DNA of 64,000 nt from JACVRW01 sp034664125 (GTDB taxonomy: Bacteria; Actinomycetota; Thermoleophilia; Solirubrobacterales; Thermoleophilaceae): the NCBI GenBank assembly GCA_034664125.1, contig JAXDIG010000058.1, positions 1-64,000 on the forward strand. Direction: 5' to 3'. The position numbers and the translations under genes are program-made. Numbering within the stretch: position 1 is the first letter of the stretch; each line of letters opens with the position of its first letter. This document shows positions 32,819-40,408 of the stretch, piece after piece. The notes beneath the pieces were generated by a model. The model did not search any database. It was not told where the DNA came from and saw only the letters and a program-made list of their open reading frames with translations.

Positions 32819-34188
32819 AGCGGCCGCTGGTGGTGATCGGCGACTCGCTGCTCGACCGCGACGTCGACGGCAGCGTGGAGCGGCTCAGCCCCGACGCACC
32901 GGTGCCGGTGCTCGACGAAGCCGGCGCGGCCGCGCGTCCCGGAGGCGCGGCGCTGGCAGCCGCGCTGGCCGCCGCCGACGGCGTGCCGGTCACGCTGATC
33001 ACCGCGCTCGCGCGCGACGAAGCGGCACGGGAGCTGCGCTCGCTGCTCGAGGCGGCCGGCGTCGACGTGATCGACCTCGGCCTCGACGGCCACACGCCCG
33101 AGAAGGTCCGCTTCCGCACCGGCCGGCGGTCGCTGCTGCGACTCGACCGCGGCGGCGACGGCGGAGCGGTTGGCTCGCTGCCGGCGGCCGGCCGCGCGGC
33201 GGTGGACTGGGCGGCCGCCGTGCTCGTGTCCGACTATGGCCGCGGCGTGGCCGGCGCCACGGACGTGCGCGACGCCGTGGCCGCGGTGGTCGGGCGCGTG
33301 CCCACGGTCTGGGACCCCCATCCGCGCGGTGCCGCGCCGCCGCCCGGCGTGAGCGTCGCCACGCCGAACGAGGCTGAGGTCGCGCTCCTTGCGCCCGAGC
33401 CGCGGGGCGCGGACGCGGCGGCGGCTTCGGCGCGGGCCACCGCTCTGCGCGAGCGCTGGGGCACCGGCGCTCTATGCATGACGCGCGGTGCGGCCGGCGC
33501 CCTGCTCGTGCGGCGCGGCCGGCCCTCGCTGGCGGTCGCCGCGCCGCCTGTCGGTGGCGGCGACCCGTGCGGGGCCGGCGACCGCTTCGCCGCCCGGCTC
33601 GCGCTGGGGCTCGCCCACGGCGCCGACCCCGAGGACGCCGTAGCCGAAGCGGTGGCCTGCGCGTCCGACTTCGTGGCCGCCGGCGGCGCCGCCGCGGCCA
33701 GCTCGGGGGCCGCGGCCGCGGCCCCCGCGGCCGAGGAGAATGCCCTGGCGGTCGCCGAACGGGTCCGGCGGGCGGGCGGGACGCTGGTGGCCACCGGCGG
33801 CTGCTTCGACCTGTTGCACGCCGGGCACGTGCGCACGCTCGAGGCGGCCCGCCGCCTCGGCGACGCCCTGGTGGTGTGCCTCAACTCGGATGCCTCGGTG
33901 CGCCGCCTCAAGGGCCCTGCCCGCCCGCTGGTGCCGGAGTGCGATCGCGCCGCCGTGCTCGAGGCGCTGGCGTGCATCGACGCCGTGCTCGTGTTCGGCG
34001 AGGACACCCCGGAGCGCGCGCTCGAGCAGCTGCGGCCGCAGATCTGGGTCAAGGGAGGCGACTACCGGGGAGCGGCCCTTCCCGAGGAGCGCGTGCTGCG
34101 CCGCTGGGGCGGGCGCGCGGTGCTCGTGCCTCACGTGGAAGGCCGCTCCACCACCCGACTGATCGAGGAGGCGGCCCACCGTGTCTGA
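32815..34188 (+). CDS. bifunctional heptose 7-phosphate kinase / heptose 1-phosphate adenylyltransferase (HldE-like)
   Basis: A 457-residue protein that phosphorylates D-glycero-D-manno-heptose 7-phosphate at C1 and later adenylylates the 1-phosphate to ADP-heptose. The N-terminal PfkB kinase has VIGDSLLDRDVDGSVERLSP, PGGAALAAALA and GGGDPCGAGDRFAARLALGL. The C-terminal cytidylyltransferase-like domain (from about residue 320) has VATGGCFDLLHAGHVRTLEA, with HxGH, and QIWVKGGDY. Together with the SIS and HAD fusions it completes the route to ADP-D,D-heptose. A Gly/Ala linker joins the two halves. Confidence 0.93.
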   Translation: MKRPLVVIGDSLLDRDVDGSVERLSPDAPVPVLDEAGAAARPGGAALAAALAAADGVPVTLITALARDEAARELRSLLEAAGVDVIDLGLDGHTPEKVRFRTGRRSLLRLDRGGDGGAVGSLPAAGRAAVDWAAAVLVSDYGRGVAGATDVRDAVAAVVGRVPTVWDPHPRGAAPPPGVSVATPNEAEVALLAPEPRGADAAAASARATALRERWGTGALCMTRGAAGALLVRRGRPSLAVAAPPVGGGDPCGAGDRFAARLALGLAHGADPEDAVAEAVACASDFVAAGGAAAASSGAAAAAPAAEENALAVAERVRRAGGTLVATGGCFDLLHAGHVRTLEAARRLGDALVVCLNSDASVRRLKGPARPLVPECDRAAVLEALACIDAVLVFGEDTPERALEQLRPQIWVKGGDYRGAALPEERVLRRWGGRAVLVPHVEGRSTTRLIEEAAHRV

Positions 34189-34867
34189 GCTTGGAACCGT
34201 GATCGTCACCGGCGGAGCGAGCGGCCTCGGCGCCGCGATCTCGGAGGCCGTGTCGGAGCGCGGCGGCAAGGCCGTCGTCGTCGACGTGCAGCAGCCGCAG
34301 AACGGCTTCGCGTTCGAGCGGGTGGACCTGTCGCGCACGCGCGACGCGGAGGCGGCGGTGGACCGCATCGCCGACAAGCATGGCGGCATCGATGCCGTGG
34401 TCACCGCCGCCGGGGTGGACGCCTGCGGCCGCATCGAGGACGTGGACGGCGAGGACTGGGACCGGGTGGTCGCGGTGAACCTGCTCGGCACGGCCGCCGT
34501 CGTGCGTGCCGCGCTGCCCCACCTCGAGCGCTCCGGCGGCCGCGTGGTCACGGTCGCCTCCACGCTCGGCCTGCGCGCGCTGAGCGACGCGACCGCCTAC
34601 TGCGCGAGCAAGTTCGGCGTGATCGGCTTCTCGCGCGCGCTGGCCGCGGAGACGGCCGGGCGGGTGGGGGTCACCTGCCTGGTGCCGGGCGGCATGCAGA
34701 CGGCGTTCTTCGACGGGCGCGACGAGCAGTACAAGCCGCCCGCCGACGCGCAGCTGGCGCCGCCCGCGCGGGTGGCCGAAACCGTGATGTTCGCGCTCAC
34801 GCGTCCCGACGGGGTGGAGCTCCGGGAGCTGGTGGTCTGCCCGTCCACCGAGCCGTCGTGGCCATAG
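34181..34867 (+). CDS. short-chain dehydrogenase/reductase
   Basis: A 228-residue classical SDR. The cofactor loop is TGGASGLG (residues 10-17), NNAG is replaced by TAAG near 75, and the catalytic set is S127, Y140 and K144 in AYCASKFG. It is not the extended-type HldD epimerase, which is about 310 residues, so the cluster lacks an obvious L,D-epimerase. It may modify the heptose or a lipid-linked intermediate. The GTG start overlaps the HldE gene by 8 bases. Confidence 0.88.
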   Translation: MSELGTVIVTGGASGLGAAISEAVSERGGKAVVVDVQQPQNGFAFERVDLSRTRDAEAAVDRIADKHGGIDAVVTAAGVDACGRIEDVDGEDWDRVVAVNLLGTAAVVRAALPHLERSGGRVVTVASTLGLRALSDATAYCASKFGVIGFSRALAAETAGRVGVTCLVPGGMQTAFFDGRDEQYKPPADAQLAPPARVAETVMFALTRPDGVELRELVVCPSTEPSWP

Positions 34868-35802
34868 GCGGCCGGCCGGCCGTTCTCGCGCTGCGCGCGC
34901 TCGGGCTGGGCGACCTGCTCACCGCCGTGCCGGCGCTGCGCGGCCTGGCGCGCGCCTACCCGGCGCACCGGCTGCTGCTCGTGGCGCCCGGGCCGCTGGC
35001 GCCGCTGGCGGAGCTGGTCGGCTGGCAGCTCGTGCCGGTGGGCGAGCTCGAGCCGCTCCCGGCCGGCCTGCACGGAGCGGACGTCGCGGTGAACCTCCAC
35101 GGCCGCGGGCCCCAGAGCCACCGGCTGCTGCAGGCGGCCGGCCCGGGCCGCGCGCTCTGGTTCGAGCACCCGGAGGTCCCGGACAGCCGCGGCTGCCCGG
35201 GCTGGAGGCCGGGCGAGCACGAGGTGCGGCGCTGGTGCCGGCTGCTGCGCGAATTCGGCGTGGCCGCGAACCCCGCCGATCTGCGGCTCCACCCGCCGCC
35301 CGGGCCCGCGCCCGGACCGAGCGCGGGCGCGACCCTGATCCACCCGGGCGCCGCCAGCCCCGCCCGGCGCTGGCCCGCCGGCCACTTCGCCGCGGTGGCA
35401 CGCGCCGAGGCCGTCGCCGGTCGCCGCGTCGTGATCACTGGATCGCGCGCCGAGGTGCCGCTCGCCATCCAAGTCGCGGCTCGCGCCGGACTGCCGGACG
35501 ACGCGGTACTGGCCGGGTCCACCGACCTCGCGGCGCTCGCGCGCGCGGTCGCGGCCGCGGAGCGCGTCGTGTGCGGCGACACGGGCGTCGCGCATCTGGC
35601 CACCGCGTTCGGCACGCCTTCGGTGCTCCTGTTCGGTCCCACCTCTCCCGCCGAGTGGGGCCCGCCCCCCGACTGCCCTCGCCACCGTGTCCTGTGGGCC
35701 GGCGCCACCGGCGATCCGCACGGGCAATCCCCGCACGCGGGCCTGCTGGAGCTGGGCGTGGACGACGCGCTCGAGGCGATGGCGGACCTGGGCAGCTCAT
35801 GA
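34858..35802 (+). CDS. glycosyltransferase family 9 (heptosyltransferase-like), second
   Basis: A 314-residue GT-B protein of the heptosyltransferase family: LALRALGLGDLLTAVPALRG at the start, ATLIHPGAASPARRWPAGHF in the centre, and VVCGDTGVAHLATAFGTPSV before the C-terminal PTSPAEWGPP. It is a paralogue of the GT9 at 25.6 kb but lacks its Cys-rich tail. Starting with GTG, it overlaps the SDR gene by 10 bases. It probably adds a second heptose, or the same heptose in another linkage. Confidence 0.9.
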   Translation: MAIGGRPAVLALRALGLGDLLTAVPALRGLARAYPAHRLLLVAPGPLAPLAELVGWQLVPVGELEPLPAGLHGADVAVNLHGRGPQSHRLLQAAGPGRALWFEHPEVPDSRGCPGWRPGEHEVRRWCRLLREFGVAANPADLRLHPPPGPAPGPSAGATLIHPGAASPARRWPAGHFAAVARAEAVAGRRVVITGSRAEVPLAIQVAARAGLPDDAVLAGSTDLAALARAVAAAERVVCGDTGVAHLATAFGTPSVLLFGPTSPAEWGPPPDCPRHRVLWAGATGDPHGQSPHAGLLELGVDDALEAMADLGSS

Positions 35803-36650
35803 CGGTTGGAGTCGTGATGGCCACGCGCGACCGGCGCGCGCGCACGCTGGACACGCTCGATCGCCTCGCCGAGCTGCCCGAGCACCCCCCCGTGGTGGTC
35901 GTGGACAACGGCTCCGGCGACGGCACCCCGGCGGCCATCGCGCGGCGCCACCCCGGCGTGCGCGTGATCGAGCTGGGTCGCAACGCCGGCGCCGCCGGGC
36001 GTACGGCCGGCGTGCGGGCGCTCGACGCTCCGCTGGTCGCCTTCAGCGACGACGACTCCTGGTGGGAGCCGGGGGCGCTCCGGCGGGCCGCGGCCGTGTT
36101 CGCCGAGCACCCCCGCCTGGCGGTGCTCCAGGGCGGCATCCTCGTCGGCCCCAACGGGCGCCTCGACCCCACCTGCGCGGCGATGCGTCGCAGCCGCGTG
36201 CCGGCGCCCGGGGGGCTGCCGGGCCCCGCGCTGCTGGGCTTCGTGGCGTGCGGCGTCGTGGTACGGCGCGCGCCCTTCCTGGCCGCCGGAGGCTTCCACC
36301 CGCGGCTTGGCGTGGGCGGCGAGGAGGAGCTGCTCGCGCTCGACCTGGCGGCCGCGGGGTGGCAGCTCGCCTACGTCGAGTCGGTGATCGCCCGCCACCA
36401 CCCGGAGCCCGGCCCCGAGCGCGCCGGGCGTGCCGAGGCGCAGCTGCGCAACGCGCTCTGGGTGGCGTGGCTGCGGCGCCGCCCGGCGGCGGCGCTCGAG
36501 CGCAGCGCGCGGCTGATGGCCGCGGCGGTGCGCGATGGCCGCGCCGGCGCGCTCGTGGACGCAGGCCGGGGACTGCCCTGGATCCTGCGCGAGCGGCGGG
36601 CCGTCCCGCCCGGCGTGGAGCGCGCGGCGCGGCTGGCTAGCCGGAGCTGA
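35799..36650 (+). CDS. glycosyltransferase family 2
   Basis: A 283-residue GT-A transferase. VGVVMATRDRRARTLDTLDR opens the fold, VVVVDNGSGDGTPAAIARRH follows, and FSDDDSWWEPGALRRAA carries the DxD-type metal site. FVACGVVVRRAPFLAAGGFH then GGEEELLALDLAAAGW complete the family pattern. It is the last gene of the glycan operon, coupled by ATGA. Its final 14 bases overlap the convergent LigD-polymerase gene. Confidence 0.9.
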   Translation: MTVGVVMATRDRRARTLDTLDRLAELPEHPPVVVVDNGSGDGTPAAIARRHPGVRVIELGRNAGAAGRTAGVRALDAPLVAFSDDDSWWEPGALRRAAAVFAEHPRLAVLQGGILVGPNGRLDPTCAAMRRSRVPAPGGLPGPALLGFVACGVVVRRAPFLAAGGFHPRLGVGGEEELLALDLAAAGWQLAYVESVIARHHPEPGPERAGRAEAQLRNALWVAWLRRRPAAALERSARLMAAAVRDGRAGALVDAGRGLPWILRERRAVPPGVERAARLASRS

Positions 36651-37527
36651 TCAGCGCGTCCAGGCGCTTGCGTGCCCGCGACAGGCCGCGGGCGAACGAC
36701 GCGATGTCGGCCCAGGGGTCGCCCTTGGCGTCCAGGCGGCGCAGCACGCTCCTCACGTTCCAGCGGTCCGCGCGCAGCCTGGAGTCGGACAGCTCCTCCC
36801 AAGCGATCGGCGTGGCCACCGGCGCGCCCGGCCGCGGCCGCACCGCGTAGGGCGGCACCGTGGTCTGGGCGTAGGCGTTGCGCATGACGTCGATCAGGAT
36901 GCGCCCGCCGCGCTCGGACTTGCGGAACTCCGTGGTCAGGTCGTCCGGGTGGCGGCTGGCGAGCAGCTCGGCCGCGGCACGGGCGAACGGCTTGACGTCC
37001 GCGAAGGTCGCGCGCCGGCGCAGCGGCGTCCAGACGTGGATGCCCTTCGAGCCCGTCACCTGGGCGAACGGCTCCATGCCGATCTCGCGCAGCAGGTCGC
37101 CCGTGTGCCGGGCGGCGCGGCGCACGGCCGTGAAGTCGGCTCCCGGTGCGGGGTCGAGGTCGAACACAACGCGGTCGGGTTGGCGCAGCCGGTCGGCGCG
37201 CGACAGCCAGACGTGCGGGGTGATCATGTTCTGACCGACGAGGTACACGAGCGTGTCGGTGTCGCAGATGAGCGCGTGGACCAGCGTGCCGCCGCGCTTC
37301 TCGACCTCGACGCGTCTGATCCAGCCTGGGTAGTGGTCGGGGACGTTCTTGTGGAAGAAGCCCTCGCCGTCGATGCCGTCGGTGAAGCGCAGCATGCTGA
37401 TCGGGCGGTTTCGAATATGGGGCAGCATCCACTCCGACACCGCCCCGTAGTAGTCGGCGATGTCCGCCTTCGTGAAGCCGTCGGCGGGGAACAGCAACTT
37501 TTCGGGATGGGTGATCGCGACGCTCAC
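36637..37527 (-). CDS. LigD-type polymerase/primase domain protein
   Basis: A 296-residue archaeo-eukaryotic-primase-type polymerase as found in LigD, which fills gaps with ribonucleotides during non-homologous end joining. ITHPEKLLFP opens the domain. The catalytic aspartates are D123 and D125 in VVFDLDPAP, with a third in RILIDVMRNAYAQT, and GSKGIHVWTPL (about 159-169) binds nucleotide. GTG at 37527 overlaps the ligase gene as GTGA. In many bacteria this is one part of a three-domain LigD; here it is separate. Confidence 0.92.
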   Translation of the reverse strand: MSVAITHPEKLLFPADGFTKADIADYYGAVSEWMLPHIRNRPISMLRFTDGIDGEGFFHKNVPDHYPGWIRRVEVEKRGGTLVHALICDTDTLVYLVGQNMITPHVWLSRADRLRQPDRVVFDLDPAPGADFTAVRRAARHTGDLLREIGMEPFAQVTGSKGIHVWTPLRRRATFADVKPFARAAAELLASRHPDDLTTEFRKSERGGRILIDVMRNAYAQTTVPPYAVRPRPGAPVATPIAWEELSDSRLRADRWNVRSVLRRLDAKGDPWADIASFARGLSRARKRLDALISSG

Positions 37528-38426
37528 GCCGGTCGTTCCCTGACCACGTCGCGCGCGGGCTTGTCGGTGCGCAGCCCCAGGAAGCGCGGGTGGCGCAGGC
37601 GCCCGTCGCGGGTCCACTCGGTGAAGGCGATCTGCGCGACCAGCTCCGGCTCCACCCAGTGCGTGCCGCGCGGGACCGGGTGCACGTCGGCGAAGGGCGG
37701 GTCGGGACGCTCCAGCTCGCGCAGCCGCTTGCCCAGCTCCCGCAGAGTGTCGTGGTCGAAGCCTGTGCCGACCTTGCCGGCGTACCTCAGCTGCCCGTCG
37801 TCCCAGTGCCCGACCAGCAGCGCTCCGAAGTCCGTGCGGGAGCCCTGCGGCGCCGTGTAGCCGCCGATCACCAGCTCCTGCTCGGCGTGGCACTTGAGCT
37901 TGCGCCAGTCGCTCGAGCGCGTCGAGCGGTACGGGCTGTCGGCCCGCTTGGCGATCACCCCTTCCAGGCCCTTGCGGCAGGCCTCCTCGAACATCTCCTC
38001 GCCGCGCTCGTTGCGGTGAGGCGTGTAGCGCACCGGGCCCTCGAACCGCAGCGCCCTGCGCAGCTCGGCCTTGCGCTTGCGCAGCGGCAGCTCGCGCATG
38101 TCGCGCCCGTCGAGGCGCAGCAGGTCGAACAGGTAGAGGAACACCGGCACACGCTCGCGCCCGCGGCGCTGGAGGCGCTGGAAGCTCGTGATGCCGCGCC
38201 GGTCGAACGCGACGACCTCGCCGTCCACGACGAAGTCCTGGCACGGCTCGGCCTCGAGTGCCCTCACCAGCTCAGGGTAGTCACCATTCATGCTGCGGTG
38301 AGTGCGCGAGAGCAGCTCGACGGCGCCACCGCCCTCGCGGTGAGCGAGGCAGCGGACGCCATCCAGCTTGCGCTCGAAGATCCAATCGGGGTCCGAGAAG
38401 GGCTCGTCCCAGAGGACGGCCTTCAT
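37524..38426 (-). CDS. ATP-dependent DNA ligase (LigD-type ligase domain)
   Basis: A 300-residue ligase with the adenylation lysine K20 in FERKLDGVRCLAH. VDGEVVAFDRRG (motif III) and EGVIAKRADSPYRSTRSSDW with WRKLKC (motifs IV-V) follow, then an OB domain with GALLVGHWDDGQLRYAGKVG. It seals breaks in the end-joining pathway together with the polymerase and phosphoesterase encoded on either side. No Ku gene is in the window. Confidence 0.92.
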   Translation of the reverse strand: MKAVLWDEPFSDPDWIFERKLDGVRCLAHREGGGAVELLSRTHRSMNGDYPELVRALEAEPCQDFVVDGEVVAFDRRGITSFQRLQRRGRERVPVFLYLFDLLRLDGRDMRELPLRKRKAELRRALRFEGPVRYTPHRNERGEEMFEEACRKGLEGVIAKRADSPYRSTRSSDWRKLKCHAEQELVIGGYTAPQGSRTDFGALLVGHWDDGQLRYAGKVGTGFDHDTLRELGKRLRELERPDPPFADVHPVPRGTHWVEPELVAQIAFTEWTRDGRLRHPRFLGLRTDKPARDVVRERPA

Positions 38427-38440
38427 CGGCTCGTATCCGG

Positions 38441-38785
38441 TCAGCGCTTCTTGTTGTCCACTGCGCGCTGCAGCTGCGCCTTGTTCATCCGGGAGCGGCC
38501 CTCGACGTTCAGCTTCTTCGCCTCGTTGTAGAGCTGGTCACGTGTGCGGCCCTTGGGGCCGCTGGTGCCGGAGCGCTGGCCGCCGCGGCGGCTCGACGAC
38601 ATGTCCTGCGTCGAGGTGCGCGAACGGGTGCGCGACTCACCGCTGCGGGCCCGCTCCTTGTTGACGGTGCGGGCGGCGATCTCCTCCGCTCGCTCCTCGG
38701 AGCGGCCCTGCTTCTTCTCGCTCTTCTTGATCTGCTCGTACTGGCGGGCACGCTTGGTGCCCTTCTTCACTCCACGCGGTGGCAT
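38441..38785 (-). CDS. internal in-frame start: plasmid-stabilisation/Rho-N-like small basic protein
   Basis: A perfect ribosome site (GAAAGGAGGCGAA) precedes an ATG at 38785 inside the phosphoesterase frame, giving a 114-residue basic protein. It begins MPPRGVKKGTKRARQYEQIK, continues KSEKKQGRSEERAEEIAART with VNKERARSG, and ends in a SAP/Rho-N-like segment (DQLYNEAKKLNVEGRSRMNK). Family members usually occur as independent genes annotated plasmid-stabilisation protein. I think the shorter product is made, perhaps besides the fused one. A GGGTAA box lies 29 bases upstream of the ATG. Confidence 0.65.
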   Translation of the reverse strand: MPPRGVKKGTKRARQYEQIKKSEKKQGRSEERAEEIAARTVNKERARSGESRTRSRTSTQDMSSSRRGGQRSGTSGPKGRTRDQLYNEAKKLNVEGRSRMNKAQLQRAVDNKKR

Positions 38786-39268
38786 TTCGCCTCCTTTCGG
38801 TGTTCGTAGCCGCTTACCCTCGATGGTGCGGCCGGACACCACGGACTCCGGCCGCGTCGCAACCGGGTCGCCGGTGTCCGCGTACTCGTCGCGGCGCTTG
38901 ACGAGCAGCCAGCGGCGGCCCTCGATCCGGCGCAGGCTCCAGCCGCCGCGCAGCTTCTCGCCCTCGAGCCAGAACGAGGCGTGGCCGGCGGCCAGCGCCG
39001 CCTCCATCGGCTCGTCGCGCAGGTTCACGTAGGTGCCGCGGTCCCACACGATCACCGGACCGGCGCCGTACTGGCCCTCGCCTATCACGCCCTCGAAGTC
39101 GCCCCAGGAGATGGCATGGTCGTCGACCGCCATCGCCAGGCGCTTGTCGCGCGGGTCCATGGAGGGGCCCTTCGGCACCGCCCAGGACTTGAACGTCCCG
39201 CCCACCTCCAGGCGGAAGTCCCAGTGCATGCTGGTGGCGTGATGCTGCTGGACCACGAAGCGCGGCAT
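38441..39268 (-). CDS. LigD-type 3'-phosphoesterase, in frame with a plasmid-stabilisation-like domain
   Basis: A 275-codon open frame. Residues 1-155 are the LigD phosphoesterase domain that trims 3' ends: FVVQQHHATSMHWDFRLEVG carries H9, H15, D17 and R19, then H51 and Y67 in VDDHAISWGDFEGVIGEGQY. After SGRTIEGKRLRTPKGGE the frame runs straight into a different small protein (from residue 162) without a stop codon. Either this is a true fusion, or the two products share one frame and a stop codon is absent. It overlaps no neighbour and lies between the CDF and ligase genes. Confidence 0.85.
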   Translation of the reverse strand: MPRFVVQQHHATSMHWDFRLEVGGTFKSWAVPKGPSMDPRDKRLAMAVDDHAISWGDFEGVIGEGQYGAGPVIVWDRGTYVNLRDEPMEAALAAGHASFWLEGEKLRGGWSLRRIEGRRWLLVKRRDEYADTGDPVATRPESVVSGRTIEGKRLRTPKGGEMPPRGVKKGTKRARQYEQIKKSEKKQGRSEERAEEIAARTVNKERARSGESRTRSRTSTQDMSSSRRGGQRSGTSGPKGRTRDQLYNEAKKLNVEGRSRMNKAQLQRAVDNKKR

Positions 39269-40183
39269 CTACGTGGCCCGGTTCCCGGGGCGCAGCGGCT
39301 CTATCTCGAGTTGCCCCTCGTGACGCTCCTCCACCTGCAGCGTGGTGTGGTCGATGCCGAACCGCTCGCTCAGCAGGTCGGCGAGCTGGCGCCGGTGGGA
39401 CTGCGTGTCGCAGCCCGCGCGCACGGTCACGTGGGCCGACAGCGAGGTCATGCCCGAGGTGACCTCCCACACGTGCAGGTCGTGAACCTCGACGACGTGG
39501 TGCTCGGCCGCGAGCGTCCGGCCGATCTCATCCGGGTCGAGCCCCCGCGGCGAGGCCTCCAGCAGCACCCGGCCCGAGTCGCGCAGGAGGGCCCAGCCGG
39601 AGCGCAGCATCAACGCCGCCACCAGCACGGCGGCGATGCCGTCCGCCCGCCCGAAGTCGGTGGCGAGGATGACCGCGCCGGCGATCGCCGTCGCGATGAA
39701 GGCGAACAGGTCGGTCAGCACGTGCTGGAAGGCGCCCTCGACGTTGAGGCTGCGCCGCTCGGCGCCGGCCAGCACCCAGGTCGCGGCGAGATTCACCACG
39801 ATGCCGGCGAGGGCGACCGCCAGCACCGGCGCGCCGTCCACCGACGGCGGGTCGATCAGGCGGCGCACGCCCTCGGCCAGGATGACCACGGCGAGTGCGA
39901 CCAGCGTGGCGCCGTTCACCTGCGCGGACAGGATCTCGGCGCGCTTGAGGCCGAACGTGAAGCCGCCGGCGGCGGGCCTGCCGGCGAGCCGGGCCGCAAC
40001 CAGCGCCAGGCCGATCGCGCCGGCGTCGGTGAGCATGTGGGCGGCGTCGGAGAGCAGCGCCAGGGAGTCGGCCAGGATGCCGGCCACCACCTCCACGACC
40101 ATGAAGCCGAGGATCAGCCCGAGGGCGACCCCGAGTCGCTTGCTGTCGCCGGTGGGCGCGTGGTGATGATGGTGGTGGGCCAT
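39269..40183 (-). CDS. cation diffusion facilitator (CDF) metal transporter
   Basis: A 304-residue zinc/cobalt-type efflux protein of the inner membrane. The start MAHHHHHHAPTGDSKRLG is a natural His-rich metal-binding N-terminus. Six transmembrane helices follow, with the metal-site motif LLSDAAHMLTDAGAIGLAL in helix 2 and LTDLFAFIATA in helix 5. The cytoplasmic C-domain has VHDLHVWEVTSGMTSLSAHV. The gene is the first of a minus-strand run continuing into the LigD-like genes, though functional linkage is doubtful. Confidence 0.93.
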   Translation of the reverse strand: MAHHHHHHAPTGDSKRLGVALGLILGFMVVEVVAGILADSLALLSDAAHMLTDAGAIGLALVAARLAGRPAAGGFTFGLKRAEILSAQVNGATLVALAVVILAEGVRRLIDPPSVDGAPVLAVALAGIVVNLAATWVLAGAERRSLNVEGAFQHVLTDLFAFIATAIAGAVILATDFGRADGIAAVLVAALMLRSGWALLRDSGRVLLEASPRGLDPDEIGRTLAAEHHVVEVHDLHVWEVTSGMTSLSAHVTVRAGCDTQSHRRQLADLLSERFGIDHTTLQVEERHEGQLEIEPLRPGNRAT

Positions 40184-40203
40184 CCCGCCAGATGGTGACA
40201 GGG

Positions 40204-40228
40204 GGTTGAAACAGCCCTGGCTGGGTAG
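40204..40228 (+). promoter_or_regulatory. SigB/F-type leaderless promoter
   Basis: GGTT (40204-40207)-N15-GGGTAG (40223-40228) is followed by exactly 9 bases and the ATG of a 56-codon gene at 40238. It lies in the short divergent space behind the CDF gene. Confidence 0.5.
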
Positions 40229-40237
40229 CCAGTTCGC

Positions 40238-40408
40238 ATGCTGCGCCCCATTGTCATCGGGCTGGCGGGCCTGGAAGCCGCGGCGGCCGTGACCGCCTCG
40301 GCCGTGCGTCACGCGAGCTGGTGGCTGGAGTGGCACAGCCGCATCGTGCCCGCCTCCGGCAGCCGCGAGCTGGCGGAAGTGGAGCTGCAGCCGTGCGAGT
40401 CGTCGTAA
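40238..40408 (+). CDS. 56-residue hypothetical protein
   Basis: MLRPIVIGLAGLEAAAAVTA is followed by SAVRHASWWLEWHSRIVPAS and a short acidic tail. The first 25 residues are hydrophobic enough to be a weak membrane anchor. Evidence for a gene is its promoter geometry (-10 ends 9 bases before ATG) and the 16-base overlap with the following GTG, which would couple translation. No homologue is recognised. It could be merely a leader for the epimerase. Confidence 0.45.
   Translation: MLRPIVIGLAGLEAAAAVTASAVRHASWWLEWHSRIVPASGSRELAEVELQPCESS

Noticed and set aside
34181..34867. SDR considered as the missing HldD heptose epimerase
   Set aside because: It is a classical 228-residue SDR, whereas HldD is an extended SDR of about 310 residues with a different C-terminal half.
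40163..40183. MAHHHHHH start resembling an engineered His-tag
   Set aside because: CDF transporters often have natural His-rich N-termini that bind metal, and the flanking DNA is ordinary chromosomal sequence.
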